Part shown: positions 36,006 through 43,246 of the stretch, piece after piece
Layout of the letters: each line of letters opens with the position of its first letter
How positions within the stretch are numbered: position 1 is the first letter of the stretch
NCBI GenBank assembly: GCA_038238555.1
Contig: JBBRXP010000003.1
Span: 30,551-94,550 of the forward strand
From: JANNXQ01 sp038238555
GTDB taxonomy: Bacteria > Verrucomicrobiota > Verrucomicrobiia > Chthoniobacterales > Chthoniobacteraceae
Direction of reading: 5' to 3'
DNA length: 64,000 bases
Program-made: the position numbers and the translations under genes
Notes under the pieces: model-generated
The model's input: only the letters and a program-made list of their open reading frames with translations
Told to the model about the DNA's origin: nothing
The model's database searches: none

Positions 36006-37805
36006 GTGCCTCGCATCCATCTCCTCGCCGAAGACGTCGCCAGCCAGGTGGCGGCGGGCGAAGTTGTGGAGCGCCCGGCATCGGTGGTGAAGGAGCTCGT
36101 GGAAAATGCCATCGACGCGCGGGCCACGCGCATCGAGGTCGCCATCCGGCGCGGTGGCAGCAACTCGATCCGCGTGGTGGACGATGGCACCGGCATGGAT
36201 CGCGACGACGCGTTGCTCTGCCTCGAGCGGCACGCCACGAGCAAGATTCGCTCGGGGCACGATCTCGCGGCCATCCACACGCTCGGCTTCCGCGGCGAAG
36301 CGCTGCCGAGCATCGCCAGCGTGTCACGCTTCCGCCTCTCGACTCGCGAGCACGGCGCGCTGGCGGGCACGGAGGTAATCGTGAATGGCGGCAAGATCGA
36401 GAACGTGCGCGATGGCGGCGACGCGCCCGGCACGCAGATCGAAGTGCGGCAGCTTTTCTACAATCTGCCCGCGCGCCGGAAATTTCTGCGCACGGAAAAT
36501 ACCGAGTCGAGCCACATCGAACATCATCTGCACTTGCAGGCCATCGGTCATCCGGCGGTCGGGTTTGTGTTCGTGAAAGATGAGCGCGTCGCTTATCAAC
36601 TCGCGGCCGGGCAATCGCTGCCGGAGCGCATCCGCGATCTGTGCGGCGCGGCGCTCGCGGCGGAGCTGCTCGAGGTGCCGGAGTATGTGGGCGAGGGGAT
36701 CGCCATCCGCGGCCTCGTGGGCCGCGCGGGCGTGAGCCGCTCGACGCGGCAGCAGCAACTCGTCTTTGTAAATGGGCGCGCCGTGGAAAATCCAACGCTG
36801 AGCCACGCACTGCGCGAGGGCTATCACACCGCACTCATGCGCGGGCAGCATCCGGTGACTTTCCTTTTCATCGAGATGGACCCGGCGGCGGTGGATGTGA
36901 ACGTGCATCCCGCCAAGCGCGAGGTGCGCTTCCGCGACGCGTCCGCGGTGCGCGAAGCGGTGGCCGAGGCCGTGCGCCGCGCGCTGGAGAGCGATCGCGG
37001 CGCGTGGTCGCGCACTTTCCGCGCGGCGTCTGCGGCGGTGCCGGACGAGACGCCGGCGCTCCTCCCCGAGCGCGAGCAAGTGGCGCTACGGAGAGACTGG
37101 GCCGCGCTGCCGGTGCAACTCCAAACTCCAAACTCCAAACTCCAAACTCCAAACGAATCGCGCCCTCTCGTGGAAAGCGCGCCGCCACGCGAACCCGCGC
37201 CACTCAGCACTCAACACTCAACCCTCAACTCTCCCACCATCCTGGCCGTGCTCGGCAAGCTCTACGTGCTCATGGAGAACGCCGAGGGCCTCGTGCTCGT
37301 CGATCAGCACGCGGCGCACGAGCGGATTCTTTTTGAGGAAATGTGCAAGCGCATGGAGCAACAAGGCGTGCCGGCGCAACGGCTGCTCGTGCCCATCACG
37401 CTGCAAGTGCCGCCGCGCGATGCCGACTGGCTCGAACGCCATCTCGAGTTGCTGAGCCGCGCCGGCATTGTGCTCGAGCCTTTTGGCGGAGGCACTTTCA
37501 AGATCGACACGCTGCCCACCTTCCTCCGCACCGGCGATCCCGCGCAGCTCGTGCGCGACATGATCGACGAGCTGCGCGAAATCACCGCGCAAAATTCCAA
37601 GCTGCGCCTCGGCGAAGACATGATCGCCAAGACCGTGTGCCGCCACGCCGTGAAAGCCAACGACACGCTGCGCGAGCCCGAGCTCGTTCGCCTGGTGCAA
37701 GACCTTCTCGCCTGCGACCTGCCTTACTGCTGCCCGCACGGGCGGCCGACGATGATTCAGATTTCCTACGGCGAGCTGGAAAAGAAATTTGGGAGGAAGG
37801 CGTAG
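36006..37805 (+). CDS. mutL: DNA mismatch repair protein MutL
   Basis: From the GTG at 36006 (VPRIHLLAEDVASQVAAGEVVERP) the protein has 599 residues. The GHKL ATPase domain is complete: ELVENAIDA (~37), DDGTGMD (~60), HATSKI, and GFRGEALPSI. The C-terminal domain has the endonuclease metal motif DQHAAHERILFEE from D433, plus CRHAVKAND and CPHGRPT, so it is a nicking-type MutL as in mutH-lacking bacteria. The linker at residues ~370-410 is built from two intergenic-type repeat tracts in frame (37116-37154, 37201-37232). The stop lies inside a palindrome shared with the convergent gene. Confidence 0.96.
   Translation: MPRIHLLAEDVASQVAAGEVVERPASVVKELVENAIDARATRIEVAIRRGGSNSIRVVDDGTGMDRDDALLCLERHATSKIRSGHDLAAIHTLGFRGEALPSIASVSRFRLSTREHGALAGTEVIVNGGKIENVRDGGDAPGTQIEVRQLFYNLPARRKFLRTENTESSHIEHHLHLQAIGHPAVGFVFVKDERVAYQLAAGQSLPERIRDLCGAALAAELLEVPEYVGEGIAIRGLVGRAGVSRSTRQQQLVFVNGRAVENPTLSHALREGYHTALMRGQHPVTFLFIEMDPAAVDVNVHPAKREVRFRDASAVREAVAEAVRRALESDRGAWSRTFRAASAAVPDETPALLPEREQVALRRDWAALPVQLQTPNSKLQTPNESRPLVESAPPREPAPLSTQHSTLNSPTILAVLGKLYVLMENAEGLVLVDQHAAHERILFEEMCKRMEQQGVPAQRLLVPITLQVPPRDADWLERHLELLSRAGIVLEPFGGGTFKIDTLPTFLRTGDPAQLVRDMIDELREITAQNSKLRLGEDMIAKTVCRHAVKANDTLREPELVRLVQDLLACDLPYCCPHGRPTMIQISYGELEKKFGRKA
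37116..37154 (+). repeat. In-frame 7-base tandem repeat inside mutL (CTCCAAA unit)
   Basis: Five-plus copies of a CTCCAAA heptamer run in tandem within the linker codons. Because 7 is not a multiple of 3, the peptide repeats every 7 residues (LQTPNSK, then LQTPN). The unit differs from the TTGAGTG/CTCAACA family but has the same period. Confidence 0.9.
37201..37232 (+). repeat. In-frame CTCAACA-type heptad repeat inside mutL
   Basis: Three to four CTCAACN units sit in the coding region and give STQHSTLNS in the linker. They are nearly identical to the noncoding copy at 35969-35998 upstream of the same gene. Confidence 0.88.
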
Positions 37806-37830
37806 CTGCGATCCTGCGTCGCAGCTACGC
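37800..37830. terminator. Convergent-gene palindrome carrying both stop codons
   Basis: GCGTAGCTGCGA (37800-37811) and TCGCAGCTACGC (37819-37830) form a perfect 12-bp stem with a 7-base loop. The TAG in the left arm (37803-37805) ends mutL and its mirror image in the right arm (37825-37827) ends the convergent aminotransferase gene. No T-run follows, so termination would depend on the stem alone or on Rho. Confidence 0.6.
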
Positions 37831-39156
37831 GAGCGCCTTCTCCACTCCGGCCATCATCTCGTCGATCTCCTCGGGCGTGATGATGAAGGGCGGCGCCATC
37901 GCCACCAGGTCTCGGATGCCGCGAACGATCACGCCGTGCCCGCGCGCGATCTTCGCGGTCTTGGCGCCGAGGGTGCCGGTGAGCTTCGACTTGTCGCGAT
38001 CCGGCGGCAGCAACTCGATGGCGCCGATGAGCCCGATGCCGCGCACTTCGCCGACGGCGGGATGCCTGGAAAACGCGCGGAGTTTTTTCTGAAAATACGG
38101 ACCCACATCGTCGCGCACGCGCTCGATCAGATGGTCACGCTCGATCACGTGAAGATTTGCCAGCGCCGCGGCGCAGGTGGTCGGGTGCCCGCTGTAAGTA
38201 AAGCCGTGCGCGAGGTAGCCGCCGTGAGTGAGCACCGCGGCGATCTCGTCGCTCACGAGCGTGGCGCCGAGCGGCAGGTAGCCGCTGGTAAGACCTTTCG
38301 CGAGCGTGATGAAATCGGGCTCGAGCTCCCACAGCCCGCTCGCAAACCAATGGCCGAGCCGGCCAAAGGCAGTGATGACTTCATCGGCGACAAAGAGGAT
38401 GCCGTGCTTGCGAGCCAGCGCGCGCAACTCGCGGAGATAGCCCTCGGGCGGCACGATCACACCGCCCGCGCCTTGCACGGGCTCGGCAAAGAGCGCTGCG
38501 ATCGTGTCGGGATCTTCGCGCAGAATGATCCGCTCCGTTTCCTCCAGACACCACCGGCCGTGCGCCGCCGGCTCGTGCTCGCGATTGACGGCGTAAGCAT
38601 TCGGGCCAGGGATGTGGAGGAAGCCTGGCAGCGGAAGATCGAACGGCGCATAGACGCTCGGCAGTCCCGTCATGCTCGCCGTCGCAAGCGTCACGCCGTG
38701 ATACGCAAACTCGCGTGACAAGATCTTTGTCTTCCGCGGCGCGCCGCGCAGCTTCCAGTAAGCGCGGATGAACTTGAGCGCCGTCTCATTTGCCTCGGAG
38801 CCTGAGTTGCAAAACATGACGTGGCCCAGCCCGCGCGGTGCCAACTGCGCGAGCCGCTCCGCGAGTTCGATCGCGGGCTGAGTGGTCGTGTTAAAGAACG
38901 AGCAGTAATACGGCAGGCGCCGCATCTGCGCGGTCACGGCGTCGGCGATCTCCGCGCAGTTGTAGCCCACGTTCACGCACCACAAGCCGGCGATGCCATC
39001 GAGCAGACGCTGCCCGTGAGCGTCCCACAGATGCACACCTTGGCCGCGCACGATCACGTGAGTGCCGGTGGCGTGCATCTCCTCGTGATCCGTGAAGGGA
39101 TGAAGATGGTGCCGGGCATCGAGGCTCGCGAGTAGCTCCGCGGAAAGATCGGGCAT
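37825..39156 (-). CDS. Class III aminotransferase (omega-transaminase type)
   Basis: From the ATG at 39156 this is a 443-residue fold-type I PLP enzyme. Features are LLDGIAGLWCVNVGY, FCNSGSEANETALKFIRAYW, EPVQGAGGVIVPPEGYL, LFVADEVITAFGRLG and the PLP lysine in TLAKGLTSGYLPLGA. GIAGLWCVNVGY and the spacing fit beta-alanine/pyruvate-type or diamine transaminases rather than acetylornithine aminotransferase. The exact amine donor is not determined. It is monocistronic-looking, convergent with mutL. Confidence 0.88.
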   Translation of the reverse strand: MPDLSAELLASLDARHHLHPFTDHEEMHATGTHVIVRGQGVHLWDAHGQRLLDGIAGLWCVNVGYNCAEIADAVTAQMRRLPYYCSFFNTTTQPAIELAERLAQLAPRGLGHVMFCNSGSEANETALKFIRAYWKLRGAPRKTKILSREFAYHGVTLATASMTGLPSVYAPFDLPLPGFLHIPGPNAYAVNREHEPAAHGRWCLEETERIILREDPDTIAALFAEPVQGAGGVIVPPEGYLRELRALARKHGILFVADEVITAFGRLGHWFASGLWELEPDFITLAKGLTSGYLPLGATLVSDEIAAVLTHGGYLAHGFTYSGHPTTCAAALANLHVIERDHLIERVRDDVGPYFQKKLRAFSRHPAVGEVRGIGLIGAIELLPPDRDKSKLTGTLGAKTAKIARGHGVIVRGIRDLVAMAPPFIITPEEIDEMMAGVEKALA

Positions 39157-39202
39157 GTGTGGACCAGTCAATCATTCGCCACCGCCCTTGCCAAGCGAGG
39201 CG

Positions 39203-41107
39203 CTAATTCTTCGCCTTCACCGCTTGTTCCAGCCCGCGAAGTCCGAGATAAGCGGCCTTCCCGCCGCCGAGGGCGAGCGATCGCTTGTACTCTTCCTCCG
39301 CCTCCGGCAAGCGATCCTGCGCGTGCAGGTGCGCGGCGTAGGCGCGATGCACTTTTCCGGAGTTCGGATCGAGTTCCAATGCGCGCTGAAAAAACGGCTC
39401 CGATTCTTCAAACCGTTTCAGCGCATCCAAGGACCACGCCTCGCAGAGAATCATGTCTTCATCCAGCGGCACGAGTCGGGAAGCTTGCCGGTAAGCTTCC
39501 AGGGATTCCTCGTAATTGCGCTGGCGCTCCGCGGGCGCCGTCGCTTGTTCCGCGAGCGAGACCAATCCTTCGCCGAGATAGTATTGGAGGTTGGGATTCT
39601 TGGGATCGCTGGCGATTGCCTTGCCCGCCAGTCTCGCCGCTTCGCGCGCAATCTCCGGCGACTCCATGTATCTCCAGTCGGATAAGAGAATCCTGGCTCT
39701 TTCCCCGTAATACTCCGCGGGCCACGTGGGCAGTGCGCGAATGGCAACCCACAGCCCGAGCGCGGGCAGTGCGAAGCGCACGAGATGAATGATCCGATCT
39801 GCGCGGACCGTGTCCCGCTTCTGCCGTTGCGAGGAAGCATTGCCCGCGTTGGCGAGCAATCCGAAGACGAAGGCCATGACCAGTGTGTTGATTGGGATGT
39901 GCAGATTGAAATCCACCCACGAGTGCACCATATAAGCCGCCACGCTGCTGAGCGCGCCCACGGTGAGAGCCAGCGAGTCGCTGCCGGTGTCCGCTTGCAA
40001 CCCGGTGCGCCGCGCGAGCGCACCGCTCACCGATTTCCACCCAGCCCGGAGGTGAGTGGCAAGGAAGACAAGGAACCCGGCGAAGCCGACGACGCCAAAC
40101 TCCGCGAGCAACTGAACGTAATCATTGTGTGAGTAAATGGCATCGCCTTGCACGGTGGGATGGCGGAACTTGCGACCGTAGTAGAGATAGGTTGCGCTGC
40201 CAGTTCCGACCCACGGGCTTAATGCGAATTGCTTTACAGCGGCGCCCACCAGCGCCGCGCGCAGGGGAACGTCCCGCGAAGTCGTTTCGACGCGGAAATG
40301 CAGCACGTCGCTCTTCTGGAAGACCGAAGCCACCACAAAGCCGACCGCGATCGCTGCCATCGACACGCCCATGAGCAGAAACCACACACGCGCGCGAAGG
40401 CGCTTGCCGGCGAGCATGAGGCTCAGAATTCCGAAGACAAGCAACCCGACGGAGGCGCTCGCATAAGTGCCGCGACTCCCAGTCATCAGTATCCCCGCGG
40501 CCGAGACCAATGAAGCGTAACCGGCCACAAATTTCCCCCACATCCGCCAACGACTCCAACAAGCCAGAGACAAGCCAAAGGGCAAAGTGATCTCGAGAAA
40601 CCCCCCAAGATGATTCGGGCAACTGTAAAATCCGCTCGCTCTCACTCCATAGCCAGCCCGCGGCAGGAAGCTCAGCGGCATGAATTCATGGCCGCCAAAA
40701 AACTGGACCGCCCCCACAATGCTGTTAGCCGTGGCTAACAAGAGCAGCACGCCAGCTAATAAGACACGAAGCTTGGGAAGGGTAACATGGAGGGCGATCA
40801 GCAGGTAAAGCATGCATGCTCCGAGAAGCATGTAGAGATCGGTCCTCGCGATGTACTCCGCGGGCGAGAACAGCGTGCGCAGGATCACGTAGGAAAAGAA
40901 AACCGCACTGGCCGCCAGGCAGCGCAGGAGCCGCTGCGGTCGCTCCACTTGCGGCGGGCGCAGCGGGCTGATGATGCAAGCTATCGCGAGGACGCCATAA
41001 GCGGGCAAGCTATACGCAAGTGAGCGTCCGCCCATGAATAGCTGCATGCCCGCGATCGAAATCGCCACCAAAACGAGAAGCAAATAGTTCACTGTACCGC
41101 CAGTCAT
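39203..41107 (-). CDS. O-antigen ligase/Wzy_C-type membrane protein with TPR tail
   Basis: The 634-residue protein has about 10-12 membrane helices in its first ~460 residues, with the O-antigen ligase domain marked by GVRASGFYSCPNHLGGFLE, MTGSRGTYAS and the large-loop end YSHNDYVQLLAEFGVVG. Then TPR-like helices occupy about 490-634 (NLQYYLGEGLVSLAEQA, SEPFFQRALELDPNSGKVH). It ligates or polymerises glycan on the periplasmic side, or in some relatives glycosylates proteins. It lies 17 kb from the polysaccharide island. A strong intrinsic terminator ends eight bases before the ATG; a GTG at 41092 is an alternative start. Confidence 0.85.
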   Translation of the reverse strand: MTGGTVNYLLLVLVAISIAGMQLFMGGRSLAYSLPAYGVLAIACIISPLRPPQVERPQRLLRCLAASAVFFSYVILRTLFSPAEYIARTDLYMLLGACMLYLLIALHVTLPKLRVLLAGVLLLLATANSIVGAVQFFGGHEFMPLSFLPRAGYGVRASGFYSCPNHLGGFLEITLPFGLSLACWSRWRMWGKFVAGYASLVSAAGILMTGSRGTYASASVGLLVFGILSLMLAGKRLRARVWFLLMGVSMAAIAVGFVVASVFQKSDVLHFRVETTSRDVPLRAALVGAAVKQFALSPWVGTGSATYLYYGRKFRHPTVQGDAIYSHNDYVQLLAEFGVVGFAGFLVFLATHLRAGWKSVSGALARRTGLQADTGSDSLALTVGALSSVAAYMVHSWVDFNLHIPINTLVMAFVFGLLANAGNASSQRQKRDTVRADRIIHLVRFALPALGLWVAIRALPTWPAEYYGERARILLSDWRYMESPEIAREAARLAGKAIASDPKNPNLQYYLGEGLVSLAEQATAPAERQRNYEESLEAYRQASRLVPLDEDMILCEAWSLDALKRFEESEPFFQRALELDPNSGKVHRAYAAHLHAQDRLPEAEEEYKRSLALGGGKAAYLGLRGLEQAVKAKN

Positions 41108-41114
41108 TAGGACG

Positions 41115-41146
41115 AAAAAGCCCCGGACGAAGACTCGTCCGGGGCT
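41115..41146 (-). terminator. Intrinsic terminator (minus strand)
   Basis: On the minus strand, AGCCCCGGACGA pairs perfectly with TCGTCCGGGGCT around a 4-base loop (12 bp), followed by TTTTTCG. It sits after the small gene at 41195-41389 and just before the ligase start at 41107, so it terminates the small gene or attenuates read-through into the ligase. Confidence 0.8.
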
Positions 41147-41194
41147 AGGTTTTCGGGAACTACGATTGCTCGAATTTCGTCCGGCTCACTCAAA

Positions 41195-41389
41195 TCAAGG
41201 CGTAATTGGGCAAGGGCCCTCCGTAGCACCGGCGCTGAGGTAGCGTGGCTCGAGGTAGTCAGGAACTTGAATCGTTCGGCCGCGGAAACAGATGGTGATC
41301 AGATTAACCGCCAATGCGTCGAAGGTGAAAATTCCTACGCCTAATACCGCCGCCAATGTGAAGAATAGATTTCGTTTTGACTTAATCAT
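41195..41389 (-). CDS. Small exported or membrane peptide, function unknown
   Basis: The 64-residue product starts MIKSKRNLFFTLAAVLGVGIFTFDALA, a typical N-terminal signal/anchor segment. A short mature part with two cysteines (LITICFRGRTIQV... and EGPCPITP) follows. I do not recognise a family. An intrinsic terminator follows 49 bases after its stop, which supports a real transcription unit. No clear ribosome binding site is visible. It may be a short cell-envelope peptide connected with the neighbouring O-antigen ligase or PEP-CTERM gene. Confidence 0.5.
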   Translation of the reverse strand: MIKSKRNLFFTLAAVLGVGIFTFDALAVNLITICFRGRTIQVPDYLEPRYLSAGATEGPCPITP

Positions 41390-41445
41390 GGGAATGCAAG
41401 TTAGGTTTTGGGTTCGCGTAATCCTGAGTTAGTGCGCCACTCGAC

Positions 41446-42201
41446 TCAAGCGGCAACTTTCCGCCGGGCTTTCAACCAGCCGCTGGCGCACACGCCAAGA
41501 ATTCCCAAGCCAAAGCCAATCGTCGTCGGCTCAGGGATGGGGGCAAAAGTGCCGGCAATGCCGGTTCCAAATCCGTCAATCACTCCGAGAACGCTGGTGA
41601 ACTGCGTCTCGTTAGTCCGAACCACCAGCCACTGGCTGGTCTGACCCACGTCCAAGTTCCGCGGGTCTCCAATGAATGGGGTCGGAGGCGGAGTCGGCTG
41701 GAATTCGAAACCCACTCCGTCCGATCCGAAGCCGCGGTCTGCGGTGAGCGCGAACTTCCCGCCGGCCGGAACTCCTGCCACCAGTCCAGTCTCCCCGCTT
41801 ACGAAGATATTCGAGAGACCTCCATACCCGCCGTCGGTAGAGAAGCGGAAGATATCCGAATCCCCTCCCGAGCCGATCGGAGGTTTGCCGGGAGACAGAT
41901 TGACCAGTTCATAATAAAAATCCAGCGGCCCGCCGAGCACACCTGTGCGGCTAACCACTCGAGTTCGGAGGATGCCCGAGAACTCATTGTTGATGGTCTC
42001 GGAATACGGCGAATCCAGACTGCCAACCACCAAACCAGTCCCGAAAGTCCCGGACATATTGGTAAGAGTGACAGACCCTTCAATCCCGTTCTGCGGGAGA
42101 GGCTGGAACGCTGCGTGAGCGGCGACCGTTGCAATGAATGAAAAAGCGCCTGCCATGGCGAACGCTTTGAGGGGAGCTGTGAGACTATGTTGTGTATTCA
42201 T
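41446..42201 (-). CDS. PEP-CTERM sorting-signal protein
   Basis: From the ATG at 42201 the protein has 251 residues: a signal peptide (to AAHAAF, ~32), a beta-rich body with no recognised enzyme motif, and a C-terminal PEP-CTERM anchor. The anchor has IPEPTTIG, a hydrophobic stretch GFGLGILGVCASGWL and a basic end KARRKVAA. Such proteins are recognised at the PEP motif by an exosortase and are linked to exopolysaccharide production. No exosortase gene is in this window. The frame is open upstream to 42357, but the signal peptide defines the start. Confidence 0.88.
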   Translation of the reverse strand: MNTQHSLTAPLKAFAMAGAFSFIATVAAHAAFQPLPQNGIEGSVTLTNMSGTFGTGLVVGSLDSPYSETINNEFSGILRTRVVSRTGVLGGPLDFYYELVNLSPGKPPIGSGGDSDIFRFSTDGGYGGLSNIFVSGETGLVAGVPAGGKFALTADRGFGSDGVGFEFQPTPPPTPFIGDPRNLDVGQTSQWLVVRTNETQFTSVLGVIDGFGTGIAGTFAPIPEPTTIGFGLGILGVCASGWLKARRKVAA

Positions 42202-42357
42202 CAGTGTTTGTTGGTATGCGGGTGATATGGATTCTCGGTGATTTTTTGGGCCGCTGGCGGCTGCGTTGTATGGGGGGGACGCGACCTGAACGAGGAGGGT
42301 GTTACGAGAATCGATCCGTGATGTCCAGAAAAAACTTTGATCGGATGGTTTCAGCAC

Positions 42358-43029
42358 TTACTCCTCGACCGGTGGGCGGAAGATGATCCGCGCATACAGG
42401 TAGGCGATGGATTCGGCGATAATCGCCCGGACTCCGCCGCTGGATTTCCACCAGAGCTCGGGCTGGAACCCAGGGTCATTGACGCTGATGATCCCGATGC
42501 TTGCTTCCCCGCCAAATGCTTCTTGAAATAGAAGCCGGCTCCGGCGGGAGTGCGGAGCGAGGGAGACCATGTTTACCTTGTCCGGCATCGGCCCATGTTC
42601 CCGCAGCCACTTTTTCAACGAGGTAGCGGAGGCATAAGTGCGATCCTTTACCACGAAAGGGGAAGGCACTGCCTGAAGGTCTTTTTTTTCCGCGCCAAAG
42701 CGCAGCAGCGTGGCGACTCCCAAGTCGGCGCACGTTTTGAAATCGGCCAGCGGCGAACCGTCGTCGATCGGGCCTCCGGTCACGTAGAGCTTGTCGTAAC
42801 GATGGCGCTTCCACTCGGCGAGCGCTTCGGCCAGCACGGCCTCGGGCGACCAACCTTCCACTACCAGGATGCCGCCGGGCCGCGAATCATTGACGGCAAG
42901 AAAAGGATATACCCCCCTCATCACCGTGAAGGCCACTAATGTCGATACACACAGAAACATGAGCCACCCGCGCCAAGTGGGCACCACGCATTCCCGGCGC
43001 TGAAGAAAGCCGGCGCAAAGTTTGGACAT
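42358..43029 (-). CDS. YdcF/ElyC/SanA-like (DUF218) membrane protein
   Basis: The 223-residue protein has one N-terminal membrane helix (about 21-40) and a DUF218-type domain: GGILVVEGWSPEAVLAEALAEW, YDKLYVTGGPIDDGSPLADFKTCADLGV, and VNMVSLAPHSRRSRLLFQEAF. Relatives act in envelope or polysaccharide metabolism, but the reaction is unclear. It lies directly upstream of the PEP-CTERM gene on the same strand, a pairing consistent with exosortase-type loci. Confidence 0.8.
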   Translation of the reverse strand: MSKLCAGFLQRRECVVPTWRGWLMFLCVSTLVAFTVMRGVYPFLAVNDSRPGGILVVEGWSPEAVLAEALAEWKRHRYDKLYVTGGPIDDGSPLADFKTCADLGVATLLRFGAEKKDLQAVPSPFVVKDRTYASATSLKKWLREHGPMPDKVNMVSLAPHSRRSRLLFQEAFGGEASIGIISVNDPGFQPELWWKSSGGVRAIIAESIAYLYARIIFRPPVEE

Positions 43030-43074
43030 CGTTCCGGTAAGTTACTCGTCCTGCGAGCCACCCGCGTTCCGCGC

Positions 43075-43206
43075 TTAGTGATGCTTCTTACTTACCGGAG
43101 CTTTGCAGACGCCGCCCGCGCAGCAGTTATCCTTCTTTGGCGCGGAAGTGCAGGCGGCGCCGCCGAGCACGGAGAGGATGACAATAAGGGAAGCGATGAG
43201 TTTCAT
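43075..43206 (-). CDS. 43-residue Cys/His-rich lipoprotein candidate
   Basis: The frame runs from ATG 43206 to TAA 43075. It encodes a hydrophobic N-terminus (MKLIASLIVILSVLGGAAC) with a possible lipobox cysteine at 19, then TSAPKKDNCCAGGVCKAP and a C-terminal KKHH. The lipobox (GAAC) lacks the usual Leu at -3 and is weak. Three clustered Cys and two terminal His suggest metal binding. It begins 41 bases after the propeller gene stop on the same strand, so it can be co-transcribed with the cytochrome set. No strong ribosome site is visible. Confidence 0.6.
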   Translation of the reverse strand: MKLIASLIVILSVLGGAACTSAPKKDNCCAGGVCKAPVSKKHH

Positions 43207-43246
43207 GCGGTGGAGGATGCTTCTTCCCGGCGAGTGCGACAAGAAA

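Noticed and set aside
34001..37232. CRISPR array
   Set aside because: The repeats have a 7-base unit, no regular spacers, and no cas genes are present.
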